Shown piece by piece: positions 1 through 8,690 of a stretch of 64,000 nt of DNA. The translations under genes and the position numbers were made by a program. Source of the DNA: Promethearchaeia archaeon (lineage in GTDB: Archaea > Asgardarchaeota > Lokiarchaeia > Sigyniarchaeales > SOKP01). Every line of letters starts with the position of its first letter. The stretch's first letter is position 1. The notes under the pieces are model-generated. The model was not told where the DNA came from. It saw only the letters and a program-made list of their open reading frames with translations, and searched no databases. Location of the stretch: contig JAHQWL010000023.1 of the NCBI GenBank assembly GCA_029856155.1, positions 62,001 through 126,000 of the forward strand, written 5' to 3'.

Positions 1-29
1 TTAATTTCTTTTTCATGTTCAATATCCAT
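1..29 (-). CDS. possible 5' end of a gene leaving the window
   Basis: An ATG on the minus strand at 29-27 opens a frame that stays open to the window edge, giving only MDIEHEKEI. It is divergent from the arsenite exporter gene and shares an intergenic region with an inverted repeat, which would suit a regulator such as ArsR. Too little is visible to name it, and it could be chance. Confidence 0.3.
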
Positions 30-89
30 TTGGAACACTTTATTCTTGTATTATTCAATAATTATAAAAGAAAAACAAATTTATATTAA

Positions 90-123
90 TTTATTCAAAT
101 TAAAGAATTTTTATTTGAATAAA
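90..123. promoter_or_regulatory. inverted repeat, candidate ars operator
   Basis: A perfect 11-bp inverted repeat has arms TTTATTCAAAT (90-100) and ATTTGAATAAA (113-123), separated by 12 bp. A further half-site (TTATTCAA) lies near 52-59. It sits between the divergent partial gene at the left edge and the ACR3 gene. Dyads of this type are usual binding sites of ArsR-family dimers, so I infer an operator for the arsenic genes. Confidence 0.45.
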
Positions 124-183
124 AATTTTGTTATCTAAGACTATTATAAATTCTTTAAAAGTTTATTAAAAAGATGATATAAT

Positions 184-1212
184 ATGGATGAAGACGAAGG
201 TAGGACAATCAGTTTTTTCGAGAAATTTCTTCCACTTTGGGTTGCATTATGCATATTTATTGGAATTCTTTTCTCAATATATATTCCTGGAATAAGTGAG
301 GCCATCAATTCTTTTAGTTTAGGTCAGATTTCTATACCAATTGGTATTTGTTTATTCTTAATGATGTATCCGGCAATGTTGAATTTGCAGGTTTCAGAAT
401 TAAAAAAGCTAGGGAAAAACCCTAAACCTATAATTTTAACACTAATATCTAATTGGTTAGTTGCACCTTTTGTAGGGTTACTTATGGCTCGTATATTTTT
501 ACAAGGTTATGAACAATTAATAGTTGCTATTATTTTATTAAGTTCAAGTCCATGCACAGCAATGGTTTTAGTGTGGGGATGGATGGCAAAAGGTAATCAA
601 GAGCAGAATGTAATAAATACAAGCCTAAATACGATAACTATAATATTTGGTTATGCTCCTATGGTGGCACTTTTAACAGGAATTCAAAATATTCATGTTA
701 ATTGGGTGCTTTTATTGATCTCAACAATTATTTTTATTGGACTCCCCTTACTAATAGGAATAATTAGTAAAAGATTATTAATCTCTACTAAAGGTGAAGA
801 TTGGTTTAATAATACATATCGGCCAATAGTTGGAAATATATCAATTGCTGCCCTACTAACAACCTTAGTGTTACTTTTCTCTATGAACGGAAATGTCTTG
901 ATTAACAATCCTGGTTATTTACTATTGATTTCAATTCCTTTATTAATTGGGTTTGTTATTGTAGTTGGATACAACATAATCATAACAAAACTCTTCAAAT
1001 TAAAATATCGAGAGGCTATTATTACAGTAATTATTGGTTCTTCAAGTCATTTTGAAATTGCTATTGCGACTGCTATTGCTATGCCTGGTTATGGAATCGG
1101 TTCATTAGCAGCCTTAGGAACCACGATGGGACTATTTTGGGAAGTGCCAGTCATGCTATCGATAGTATATTTAGGTCGATTTTTAAAAAAAAGGGGTTTT
1201 TGGAAATCCTAA
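184..1212 (+). CDS. acr3: arsenite efflux transporter, ACR3 family
   Basis: This 342-residue integral membrane protein has about ten hydrophobic segments, the usual length and topology of ACR3 in the bile acid/sodium symporter superfamily. The family signature PCTAMV, with the cysteine (C124) needed for arsenite transport in characterised ACR3 proteins, is in the fourth membrane region. The C-terminal HFEIAIA and EVPVMLS segments also match the family. It would expel As(III) from the cytoplasm using the membrane potential. It is first in a short plus-strand run with a CAC-motif protein and a possible beta-grasp protein, and an inverted repeat upstream suggests metalloid-responsive control. 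The ATG follows a weak GATGAT SD. Confidence 0.9.
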   Translation: MDEDEGRTISFFEKFLPLWVALCIFIGILFSIYIPGISEAINSFSLGQISIPIGICLFLMMYPAMLNLQVSELKKLGKNPKPIILTLISNWLVAPFVGLLMARIFLQGYEQLIVAIILLSSSPCTAMVLVWGWMAKGNQEQNVINTSLNTITIIFGYAPMVALLTGIQNIHVNWVLLLISTIIFIGLPLLIGIISKRLLISTKGEDWFNNTYRPIVGNISIAALLTTLVLLFSMNGNVLINNPGYLLLISIPLLIGFVIVVGYNIIITKLFKLKYREAIITVIIGSSSHFEIAIATAIAMPGYGIGSLAALGTTMGLFWEVPVMLSIVYLGRFLKKRGFWKS

Positions 1213-1232
1213 TATTTCAAAACGATTAAAAT

Positions 1233-1529
1233 TTGGATGTGATAAAGATTAGTGATGAACCAGAGTCAGAAAATTTAAAAGTAGATATTTATGTCCCCTT
1301 AGACGCGTGTGCGTGTGAATGGGATAAATTTATGAATCGAGTTTTTGTTGAACTAACACCTTATATAAAATATATTGATTATGATACTAAGAATCTTAAT
1401 TCAGATGAAGCTAGGCAACTCAATCTACATAATAATTGTGTCGTAATCGATGGAGAGACAAAATTTTCTTCGTCATTCATACTAAAGAAAGAATTACCGA
1501 AACTTCTTAAAACAAAAGGATTTATTTAG
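1233..1529 (+). CDS. small CAC-motif protein next to ACR3, perhaps thioredoxin-like
   Basis: This protein of up to 98 residues begins 20 bp after acr3. An early beta-strand-like stretch leads into a CAC pair (C26, C28 from the TTG start), followed by a helix and alternating strands, as in small thioredoxin-like or metallochaperone folds. I do not recognise a named family. Its position suggests redox or arsenite-handling work beside the exporter (inference). The start is uncertain: TTG 1233 and GTG 1239 lack an SD, whereas an in-frame ATT at 1248 lies 5 nt after an SD-like ATGTGA. Confidence 0.6.
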   Translation: MDVIKISDEPESENLKVDIYVPLDACACEWDKFMNRVFVELTPYIKYIDYDTKNLNSDEARQLNLHNNCVVIDGETKFSSSFILKKELPKLLKTKGFI

Positions 1530-1562
1530 TATTTAGAAATTTGATTTGAAATTTTAACAGAG

Positions 1563-1931
1563 GTGATTATTAAAATTAAAAAAATTACTTTTAAAATTAG
1601 TATACCTTCGCTGGGTTTACAAAAAGGAAAAACATTTATTGTACAAGTAAAAGATGATGCTACTTTTGTTGAAGCTTTAGCAAAGGTAGATAAATATATT
1701 TTTGAGAATCCACATGAATCGATATTTCCAATATTTGAAGGTTATATTCATAATTATTTACAGTTGTTTTGGGACCCAGAACATAACAAAATCTATGAAG
1801 ATGTTGGGATAATGCCTTATGCTCCTGATGAAGATGGTAATTTGAGAAGATTCATGCCAATCAGAGATACACTTGATTTTAATTTATTTCCTGACAGTAT
1901 AATAGATTTACAACCAGATTCTGGATGTTGA
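1563..1931 (+). CDS. hypothetical protein, possible ubiquitin-like beta-grasp fold
   Basis: A 122-residue protein of unknown function, 33 bp after the CAC-motif gene. The predicted pattern (two N-terminal strands joined by a tight turn, one helix, then strands, ending in a strand IIDLQP and the tail DSGC) resembles beta-grasp ubiquitin-like proteins, but it ends in Gly-Cys rather than Gly-Gly. This is a fold guess only. The GTG at 1563 is inside the SD (AGAGGTGAT), so the true start may be an in-frame ATT at 1575, 8 nt after AGGTGA. It could be a sulfur-carrier-like partner of the arsenic genes or unrelated. Confidence 0.6.
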   Translation: MIIKIKKITFKISIPSLGLQKGKTFIVQVKDDATFVEALAKVDKYIFENPHESIFPIFEGYIHNYLQLFWDPEHNKIYEDVGIMPYAPDEDGNLRRFMPIRDTLDFNLFPDSIIDLQPDSGC

Positions 1932-1940
1932 TGAGAAAAA

Positions 1941-2173
1941 GTGAGAAATCGTTTAGATATAGGCAATTTTAAAGCTATTTTAAGAGAAAAGTATGGAAAA
2001 TATAATAAAATTTTTGCTCATTATTTTAAATCCAAATAATATAGAATTGAATGAGATCTTTTAGAAAATAATAGTAAAAGATTGACAAAAGGAGTGCCTC
2101 CTAAATATTCTATAAAAAAAGTAATAGAAAATACAATAATTTTTTACCCTTTCATTCTAATTTTCTTCTATCA
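1941..2173 (+). pseudogene. small ORF or decayed reading frame
   Basis: GTG 1941 opens a 32-codon frame (ending HYFKSK, TAA 2037-2039). The same frame continues past that stop and a TGA at 2052-2054 with coding-like composition (for example KRLTKGVPPKYS) until about 2173. This looks like a decayed gene interrupted by two stops, though a genuine 32-residue peptide cannot be excluded. I recognise no family. The rest of the gap to 2195 shows nothing else. Confidence 0.3.
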
Positions 2174-2195
2174 TAATTTCTTTTAAAGCTTAAAG

Positions 2196-3605
2196 ATGGA
2201 AGATGTAAAATTTAAAGAAATAAGAAAATCACATAAAGGTATCACTAAGCTTTCTTATGAAGTTACTCAGATTTTAGGAAATGATCCGAATAGATCTCCT
2301 TTATACGCTTTATTATATGCGATAAAAAAGGAAGAAAATACTAAAGAAAAAATTTATGGCTATTTTAAATATTTCTATGTTAATGAATTTGCTAATATTA
2401 GATTAAAACAACCTGAATTAGATAATTTATTGTTAGAAGGAATCAATAAAACTTTAATTCAAAAAAAAAACAATACTTATTCTTTAACCGAAGAAGGAAA
2501 TGATGTTTTAACTAAATGTAAAAAAGTTAATTTAATCACAAATAAAGCGTTAAGCTTCTTTTTTAGTGAAAAAATTGTTTTAATTTTCTCTTTAGTTTGC
2601 TTAATTTTTATGAGTTCGTTTAAAATAATTGTTGGATTGAACGCAGGCAGTGATGCGTTATTTAACGAGGGTATTGAGAATTTTACAGATATAATAAAGA
2701 TATTTATAATTACTTTAAGTATTAAATTGGGGAAAGATAGGCTAGGGGCAATCGCAATCATTATTTTAATGTTGATAACAGGGATAAATTTGATAATATC
2801 TTCTGTTTTTTCATTTTTTCAAACTCATACTATAACACCATCCTATTTCTCGTTTATATTAATGTTTATCTCGATTTTACTAAACTTAATGCTGTTAGTT
2901 CTAAAAAATTTCGTTGGAAAATTACAGGCCAATTTTGCATTACTCTCTGATGCTAAGGATAATGTAAACAATATTAGATTATCATTAGGAGTCATAGTTG
3001 GATTAATTTTTGCATTATTTGGGATTTATTGGATAGATTCTATTTTCGGTATAGTAATTGCTAGTTTAATTATACTTGATGGCGTAGAGACTCTCTTGGC
3101 ATTAATCAGATCTGGTGATGATATTGATATTGACAGCTTTAAATTAAGTTTAGATAAAGCTTTTGAATTTAAAATAGCCCATTGGATATTAGTTGTTATT
3201 CAAGAAGAAAATCTGTCCGAACAACAACTAAATGAAAATTTTATGGAAGCTATCGAAAAAGGTTATGAAATTTTTGGCGTTTGGGCGATATTTGGACTTT
3301 CAAATATTGAAAAGTTTAATATTCATAAGATTTTAAGCCTCATGAAAAACAAAGGTTTGATAATTATACAAGATGATATTTGTTATCTCACAGATAAGGG
3401 TAAAAAACAATATTATAATGCTCTTTCCCAGGAAATAGATAGAGTCTCAAGAAATAAGAAAAAATTTAAGAATTGGAGACCTCCGAGTAGATTTTCCAAA
3501 GTAGTCTGGCTTTTATTTGGAATTTTTGTTCCTATTTTATTAACATTACTGATAATATATGTTGGACCAAATATTTACAATTTTATTATCAATTTAATAG
3601 AATAA
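2196..3605 (+). CDS. cation diffusion facilitator-like protein fused to two winged-helix domains
   Basis: This 469-residue protein has three parts. Residues ~1-112 look like a winged-helix domain ending in the wing-like SLTEEGND. Residues ~120-310 form a six-segment membrane domain with the cation-efflux (CDF) pattern. Residues ~315-425 form a second winged-helix (LTDKGKK), followed by a last membrane segment (~440-465). Aligned to YiiP, the transport site would be E161/D165 in TM2 and D255/N259 in TM5, instead of Asp-Asp and His-Asp, so metal preference may be altered. A membrane transporter with cytoplasmic PadR/wHTH-like modules suggests ligand sensing or regulation (inference). The HD phosphohydrolase gene follows after 16 bp, probably in the same operon. 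Confidence 0.7.
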   Translation: MEDVKFKEIRKSHKGITKLSYEVTQILGNDPNRSPLYALLYAIKKEENTKEKIYGYFKYFYVNEFANIRLKQPELDNLLLEGINKTLIQKKNNTYSLTEEGNDVLTKCKKVNLITNKALSFFFSEKIVLIFSLVCLIFMSSFKIIVGLNAGSDALFNEGIENFTDIIKIFIITLSIKLGKDRLGAIAIIILMLITGINLIISSVFSFFQTHTITPSYFSFILMFISILLNLMLLVLKNFVGKLQANFALLSDAKDNVNNIRLSLGVIVGLIFALFGIYWIDSIFGIVIASLIILDGVETLLALIRSGDDIDIDSFKLSLDKAFEFKIAHWILVVIQEENLSEQQLNENFMEAIEKGYEIFGVWAIFGLSNIEKFNIHKILSLMKNKGLIIIQDDICYLTDKGKKQYYNALSQEIDRVSRNKKKFKNWRPPSRFSKVVWLLFGIFVPILLTLLIIYVGPNIYNFIINLIE

Positions 3606-3621
3606 AAAAGAGTATCTTTTC

Positions 3622-4212
3622 ATGCTAAAAAATAAAGATGTTTCAAAAGTAAGGGAATTCGCTATTGATCATTCTGAAAAAGATGATATTCATGGTTTTT
3701 TACATGTTGGGCGCGTCCTAAATTTATGTCTGCAATTAGGTAAACAATTAAATGCTAATTTAATGATACTTGAAATTGCAGCATTACTGCATGATATTGG
3801 TAGAAAAATTAAACATAAAAAGACGTATAGTAAGAATCATGCTGAAGTATCAGCCGACATGGCTTTTGAATTCTTAGACTCTTGTGATTTTAAACTCTCT
3901 CAAGAAGACTTTGATAATATAATTCACTGTATTAGATCCCATTCATTCTCAAATAATACAAATCCTCAGACCATTGAAGCCAAAATATTATCTGACGCTG
4001 ATAAATTAGATGCTCTTGGTGCGATAGGATTATACAGGACTATAGGATTTACAGTCAAAAATAAGGGTAATATCGATGATATTATAAAACATTTGGAAGA
4101 AAAGATTATCAAATTAAAAGATAAGCTATTTCTCGATATTTCAAAAGAGATTGCTGAGAAACGGCAGAAAATAATATTAGATTTCTATAAAGAAATTAAA
4201 TTTGAAATATAA
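3622..4212 (+). CDS. HD-domain phosphohydrolase
   Basis: A 196-residue HD superfamily protein of the YedJ-like type. Metal-ligand candidates are H28, the HD pair H57-D58 and H73, with downstream D125/D127/D130 in LSDADKLDALG. It should hydrolyse a phosphoester, perhaps a nucleotide; the substrate cannot be read from the sequence. It is 16 bp downstream of the CDF-like gene and probably cotranscribed. A second, truncated copy of its C-terminus lies at 6384-6569, beyond the tetR/SDR pair, evidence of a local duplication. Confidence 0.8.
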   Translation: MLKNKDVSKVREFAIDHSEKDDIHGFLHVGRVLNLCLQLGKQLNANLMILEIAALLHDIGRKIKHKKTYSKNHAEVSADMAFEFLDSCDFKLSQEDFDNIIHCIRSHSFSNNTNPQTIEAKILSDADKLDALGAIGLYRTIGFTVKNKGNIDDIIKHLEEKIIKLKDKLFLDISKEIAEKRQKIILDFYKEIKFEI

Positions 4213-4306
4213 GTTTTTAATCACAATTAATGATGGATTCTTTCAGCATTTAGAATATTATTGATAATTATGGAAATTCTCATACATTTCGAAAATCAAA
4301 TGGATT

Positions 4307-4933
4307 TTATTTCTTGTCAGAATCAGAAATTACCATATATTCAACGATAATATTTATTAGATTTTCAATGATCTCAGGAAATTTATCTCTACCAATATAT
4401 TCTATCGTCTCATCATCTAAACCAATTGTAAATATAGATTTCAATATACCTGCTAAAATTTCGGGATCTTTATTTATAATCAATCCTTCTTTTTGCCACA
4501 TTTTTATAAATTTCGGAATATATTCATAAGTTTGGAGCTTTTGTTCTAATTTAGGATTATTATGGAGTTTCCTAATAAGATATTCTCTTGTATTTTTATC
4601 GGCGATTTGTTGTATAATTGGATTTTCGTTGGGGGCTTGAATATGAAAGTATAAAAAATCTTTAAAGGTTCCCCTAGGATCTTTCTTCATTTTTTTTAAT
4701 AACTGACTTACCTTTTTTATCATCTTTTGTTCTGCTTGAGTGAGAACATCCAGAAATAATTCTTCTTTTGAATTATAGAAGGAATAAAAAGAACCTTTTG
4801 CAATACCTACAGCATTAGTTATGTCTTCAACATTTGTTTTCTTTAACCCATAAATTCCAAAAAAATCAGCACCCTTTTCAATTAGGTTATTTTTAATAAT
4901 CTTTTTTTCCTCAGTGGTAAAACCTTTAGGCAT
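4307..4933 (-). CDS. TetR/AcrR-family transcriptional regulator
   Basis: This 208-residue protein has an N-terminal TetR helix-turn-helix (residues ~10-60, with GAD, FGIYGLKKTNVEDI and GIAKGSFYSFYNSKEEL) followed by a helical ligand-binding domain. It is divergent from the SDR dehydrogenase at 5062. The shared 128-bp region holds four TGAC-headed 8-bp repeats next to the SDR TATA box, so I infer that it represses the SDR gene, and perhaps itself, until a ligand binds. The ligand is unknown; the SDR substrate or product is an obvious candidate. Confidence 0.85.
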   Translation of the reverse strand: MPKGFTTEEKKIIKNNLIEKGADFFGIYGLKKTNVEDITNAVGIAKGSFYSFYNSKEELFLDVLTQAEQKMIKKVSQLLKKMKKDPRGTFKDFLYFHIQAPNENPIIQQIADKNTREYLIRKLHNNPKLEQKLQTYEYIPKFIKMWQKEGLIINKDPEILAGILKSIFTIGLDDETIEYIGRDKFPEIIENLINIIVEYMVISDSDKK

Positions 4934-4970
4934 TATAATAATAATAAGGACTTTTTAATTTAAAGATTTA

Positions 4971-5002
4971 TGACTAAATGACCAAGTGACTTACTGACCC
5001 AA
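4971..5002. promoter_or_regulatory. four tandem 8-bp TGAC repeats, candidate TetR operator
   Basis: Four direct repeats begin exactly 8 bp apart at 4971, 4979, 4987 and 4995: TGACTAAA, TGACCAAG, TGACTTAC, TGACCCAA. They end just before the TATA element of the SDR gene and lie within the tetR/SDR divergent region. Direct rather than inverted half-sites are unusual for a TetR dimer. Confidence 0.6.
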
Positions 5003-5005
5003 ACG

Positions 5006-5013
5006 TTTATATA
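5006..5013 (+). promoter_or_regulatory. TATA box of the SDR gene
   Basis: TTTATATA follows the TGAC repeats directly. With archaeal spacing, transcription would start about 25 bp on (~5035), leaving a short leader with a GGTG SD before the ATG at 5062. Confidence 0.5.
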
Positions 5014-5061
5014 GTCATATTAATTATAAAATCATAAACATAAAAAATTGGTGTTTATCAA

Positions 5062-6348
5062 ATGTTTATTGAAAAATTAGGTTTATCCAAAAATATACTT
5101 ATAAATAAAGTTGCGATCATTACTGGTGCAGGGAGAGGTATTGGTAAAGAACTCGCAAGAGCTCTAGCTTGGTTAGGAGCAAACGTTATCATTGCCGAAA
5201 TAAATGAATATGGAAAAGACGTAGAAAATTTAATTTGTTCTGAAGGAGGAACTGCTCTTTTCGTGAAAACAGATGTTTCTAAAGAAGAAGATATTAAAAA
5301 ATTAGAGAAAGCAGTTATTGGGAGATTTGGGAAAGTAGATATCTTAATTAATAATGCCTATAGAACATCAACAGGTACTATAGATGAAATATCGATAGAA
5401 GACTGGGATAAGATATATAATGTTAATATCCGTGGGGCTATTTGTGCCATTAAAACATTTTTACCTTATATGATTAAACAAAATGATGGTGTTATAAATA
5501 CTGTAACCTCTGCAGAAGGATGGCCATATATGGCACCCTATTTTGCAACTAAAACAGCATTGGCATCAATAGGAAAATCACTTGCAGCAGAATTAGATGA
5601 TACCAATATTTCAGTCTTCGTGTTTGGTCCTGGAATGATTGATACACCAGGATTACAAGAATATAGCCGTATTTTAGCACCAAAATATGGTATGACTGAG
5701 GAAGAATTCAAAAGTCAAGGAGTTAACCCTGGATATGATGGATTAATGCCAGCAGATCATTGTGCCGCAGGATGGGCATACAATATTGTCTATGCAAAGG
5801 AATATCACGGGCAAATAACTGAGCCATTTTCCCCTCTATTAAAACTAGGATTTATTTGCGCAAAAAAGACACAAAGCTTAGTTAAAGAGAAAAAAATACA
5901 AAGTGAAACTGAATTGAAAATCTTTATTTCAGAGATTAATGAAAATTCCCAAAATGTGCGTGCACTTATAGAAAAACTTTATCAAGAGACAAATGACTTG
6001 GGTTTATTAGCGAAAATGTGGATGAATCACACTTTTGCGAAAAGATGCGGAATGAAAATAGAAAAATGTGTTGAAACTATGACCGAACTTGATAATGAGA
6101 TTCAAAAAATACCTAATGATATATACATTCAAAAAGAACATAATTCCATTTCTATCATAAAGAAATTACCTTGGTTTATTCAAGTTTTGGAGAAGCTTGC
6201 GGATCACTTTCATAAATGTATAGATGATGCAAAAGGGTGGATTAAAGATCCTGATGAATTAGAAATTGCGCTTAAAACTTTAAATAATAGAGAAAAAAGT
6301 GTACTTAATTTAATTTCTAACCTTAATCAAGTAGAAACTTTAATATAA
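5062..6348 (+). CDS. short-chain dehydrogenase/reductase with a helical C-terminal extension
   Basis: Residues ~12-270 form a classical SDR: cofactor motif TGAGRGIG (21-28), NNAY (97-100, in place of NNAG), and catalytic S150, Y160 and K164 (YFATK). It would oxidise or reduce an alcohol/carbonyl with NAD(P). Residues ~275-428 are an extra, mostly helical region rich in Lys/Glu that ordinary ~250-residue SDRs lack and that I do not recognise. The gene is divergent from tetR and preceded by TGAC repeats and a TATA box, which suggests induction by a TetR ligand. Confidence 0.85.
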   Translation: MFIEKLGLSKNILINKVAIITGAGRGIGKELARALAWLGANVIIAEINEYGKDVENLICSEGGTALFVKTDVSKEEDIKKLEKAVIGRFGKVDILINNAYRTSTGTIDEISIEDWDKIYNVNIRGAICAIKTFLPYMIKQNDGVINTVTSAEGWPYMAPYFATKTALASIGKSLAAELDDTNISVFVFGPGMIDTPGLQEYSRILAPKYGMTEEEFKSQGVNPGYDGLMPADHCAAGWAYNIVYAKEYHGQITEPFSPLLKLGFICAKKTQSLVKEKKIQSETELKIFISEINENSQNVRALIEKLYQETNDLGLLAKMWMNHTFAKRCGMKIEKCVETMTELDNEIQKIPNDIYIQKEHNSISIIKKLPWFIQVLEKLADHFHKCIDDAKGWIKDPDELEIALKTLNNREKSVLNLISNLNQVETLI

Positions 6349-6383
6349 AAGACATTAATTTTTTTATTTTTTATTTAAATCTC

Positions 6384-6569
6384 AATTCTATAGGATTCAT
6401 AATAAAAAATAAAGGAAATCTTAATGATGTTGTCAAACGTTTAAGAGAAAAATTAATTAAATTGAAAGATATGTTATTGTTTGATATTTCAAGAAAGAAA
6501 GCTAGAAAGAGGCACAAAATTATACTATACTTTTATAAACAAATAAAACTTGAAGCAGATTTAGATTAA
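6384..6569 (+). pseudogene. truncated C-terminal copy of the HD phosphohydrolase
   Basis: This frame encodes about 61 residues (…SIGFIIKNKGNLNDVV… to QIKLEADLD, TAA 6567-6569). They align along their length with the last ~60 residues of the HD protein at 3622-4212 (RTIGFTVKNKGNIDDII…). There is no start codon or HD motif, so it is a relic. Together the two copies bracket the tetR/SDR pair, as expected if that cassette inserted into, or was duplicated with, an HD gene. The rest of 6349-6701 is AT-rich, with a possible TATA element near 6655. Confidence 0.75.
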
Positions 6570-6701
6570 AAAAGGAATTAAAAATTAATCTTATTTTTTA
6601 AAAAAAATAATTTTTTTAATTATTAATTGCTATTTTTATCAAAGTATGAAAAAATTATAAAATAATATTAACATCGAATTGAAAGTTCAGTAAAAATAGA
6701 A

Positions 6702-8675
6702 ATGACTCATTTTAAAACTTATCCTTTTACTGCTATTGTAGGACAAGATCTTATGAAGCTTGCACTTATTCTAAACGCAATAAATCCAAAAATTGGTGGG
6801 CTCTTAATAAAAGGGACAAAAGGAACTGCAAAATCGACCACTGTAAGAGCTTTGGCAGATCTACTTCCTGAAATAAATATTATTAAAGATTGTCCATTTA
6901 ATTGTAACCCACACGATCTAAAAGAATCATGTCATGAATGTCAACATAAAATAATCGACAGAAAGTTGAAGAATAATGATATAGAATTTCGCAAAATGCG
7001 TGTTATTAATTTGCCTATAAATGCTACTGAGGATAGAGTAGTAGGGACGATTAACATTAAAAAGGCATTAGAACAGGGATTGAAAGCTTTAGAACCAGGG
7101 ATATTGGCAGAAGCAAATAGAAATATACTCTATATAGATGAAGTGAACCTACTTGCTGATAATGTAGCAGATGTATTATTGGATAGTGCAGCAATGGGAA
7201 TTAATATTATTGAACGAGAAGGTATTAGTATTCATCACCCTTCTAATTTTATCTTGGTGGGAACGATGAATCCTGAGGAAGGAAATTTGAGACCTCAGCT
7301 TTTGGATCGATTTGGATTAAGTGTAGAGGCAAAACCTATTTTAGATATCAATGAACGAGTTAAAATTATAAAATACGTTGAAGATTATCATATTGATCCT
7401 CATAAATTTCACGATAAGTTTGAAACTGAACAAAAATTATTAAGAGAGAAGATTGTTAAGGCTCGTGAAATTCTTAATAAAGTTAAAATTTCAGATGAAC
7501 AACTAGAAAACATTGCAAAATTATCTATTAAACTGGAAATTGATAGTCACCGCGCAGATATTGCTATAAATATAACAGCAAAAACTATTGCTGCTTTTCA
7601 TGGAAGAACAAACGTTTTAGATGAAGATATAAAAATAGCAGCAAGATTGGCATTAGCACATCGTTTAAGAAAACTTCCATTTGAAGAACAAAAAATAGAT
7701 GAAGATGATATCGAAAAGATGTTTGAAGAACAAGATAAGGAAGAAGCACAGAAACTGAATATAAATAATTCAGAACATCGAAATAATAAAGAAATTATAA
7801 ATCTAAAAGAGGAAATTTTCGGCATAGATACTAAGATATCTACAGATGGAATATTAGAAAAAAAAAGAATTGTAAAAGATATGAACACTTCTGGTCAAAG
7901 AATACTACACCCTACTCGTGATAAGAAGGGGAAATATATTGGTGGTCAAAAACCCAAAGATTTTAATTTTAGATCATCTTCGGATATTGCTGTTCTTGAA
8001 ACTATTAACAACGCCGCTTTAGAACCTGAAAATAGAAATGCTTTTAAAAATGGAGCAAAATTAGAGATTAAAAATGAACATATTCATATTAAGAAAAGAA
8101 TTGGAAAATCAAGCCATCTATTTGTTTTCTGTGTTGACACTTCGGGATCGATGGGAGCAAATGACAGAATGATAGCCGTTAAAGGAGTAATATTTTCTAT
8201 CCTTCAATCTAATTATGTATATCGCGATAAAGTCTCATTAGTTGTTTTTCGTGGAGAAGATGCAGAAGTTATTTTACCTCCCACTCGAAGTATTGATTTA
8301 GCATATAAATTGTTAAAGGAAATACCTACAGGAGGTACAACACCACTAATTAAAGGTTTAGTAAAAGCATTAGATATTGCTCTTGAAGAGAAAAGAAAGA
8401 AAACAGGATATATACCCTTGATCATTCTCATTTCTGATGCTAGAGGAAATGTATTTTATAAGGATGCTATAGACGATTTATTAAAAACTGGTAAAGAAAT
8501 TTCTAAAAATCTGATTGATATGATTATTATTGATACAGAAGGCTCGGATGTCAAATTAGAAATCAATAAAAAATTATCTGAATCAACAAATGCGAAATAT
8601 TATCATATTGATACCATGAATAAAGAAAAGGTGAATAAAATTCTGGGAATGGAAGGATTATTTGAAAATATCTAA
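6702..8675 (+). CDS. magnesium/cobalt chelatase ChlI-ChlD fusion (AAA+ and VWA)
   Basis: This 657-residue protein joins the two motor subunits of an ATP-dependent metal chelatase. The AAA+ module has Walker [10 protein letters not shown] (38-46) and Walker B LYIDEVN (D146, E147). A four-Cys insertion follows Walker A (C64, C68, C77, C80). After a charged linker (~330-450) comes a VWA domain with MIDAS motif DTSGSMG (479-485). It would drive insertion of Mg or Co into a tetrapyrrole by the large CobN/BchH subunit encoded immediately downstream. Such I-D fusions are common in archaea and actinobacteria. No clear SD precedes the ATG. Confidence 0.9.
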   Translation: MTHFKTYPFTAIVGQDLMKLALILNAINPKIGGLLIKGTKGTAKSTTVRALADLLPEINIIKDCPFNCNPHDLKESCHECQHKIIDRKLKNNDIEFRKMRVINLPINATEDRVVGTINIKKALEQGLKALEPGILAEANRNILYIDEVNLLADNVADVLLDSAAMGINIIEREGISIHHPSNFILVGTMNPEEGNLRPQLLDRFGLSVEAKPILDINERVKIIKYVEDYHIDPHKFHDKFETEQKLLREKIVKAREILNKVKISDEQLENIAKLSIKLEIDSHRADIAINITAKTIAAFHGRTNVLDEDIKIAARLALAHRLRKLPFEEQKIDEDDIEKMFEEQDKEEAQKLNINNSEHRNNKEIINLKEEIFGIDTKISTDGILEKKRIVKDMNTSGQRILHPTRDKKGKYIGGQKPKDFNFRSSSDIAVLETINNAALEPENRNAFKNGAKLEIKNEHIHIKKRIGKSSHLFVFCVDTSGSMGANDRMIAVKGVIFSILQSNYVYRDKVSLVVFRGEDAEVILPPTRSIDLAYKLLKEIPTGGTTPLIKGLVKALDIALEEKRKKTGYIPLIILISDARGNVFYKDAIDDLLKTGKEISKNLIDMIIIDTEGSDVKLEINKKLSESTNAKYYHIDTMNKEKVNKILGMEGLFENI

Positions 8676-8690
8676 TAGTGAATATTGACT

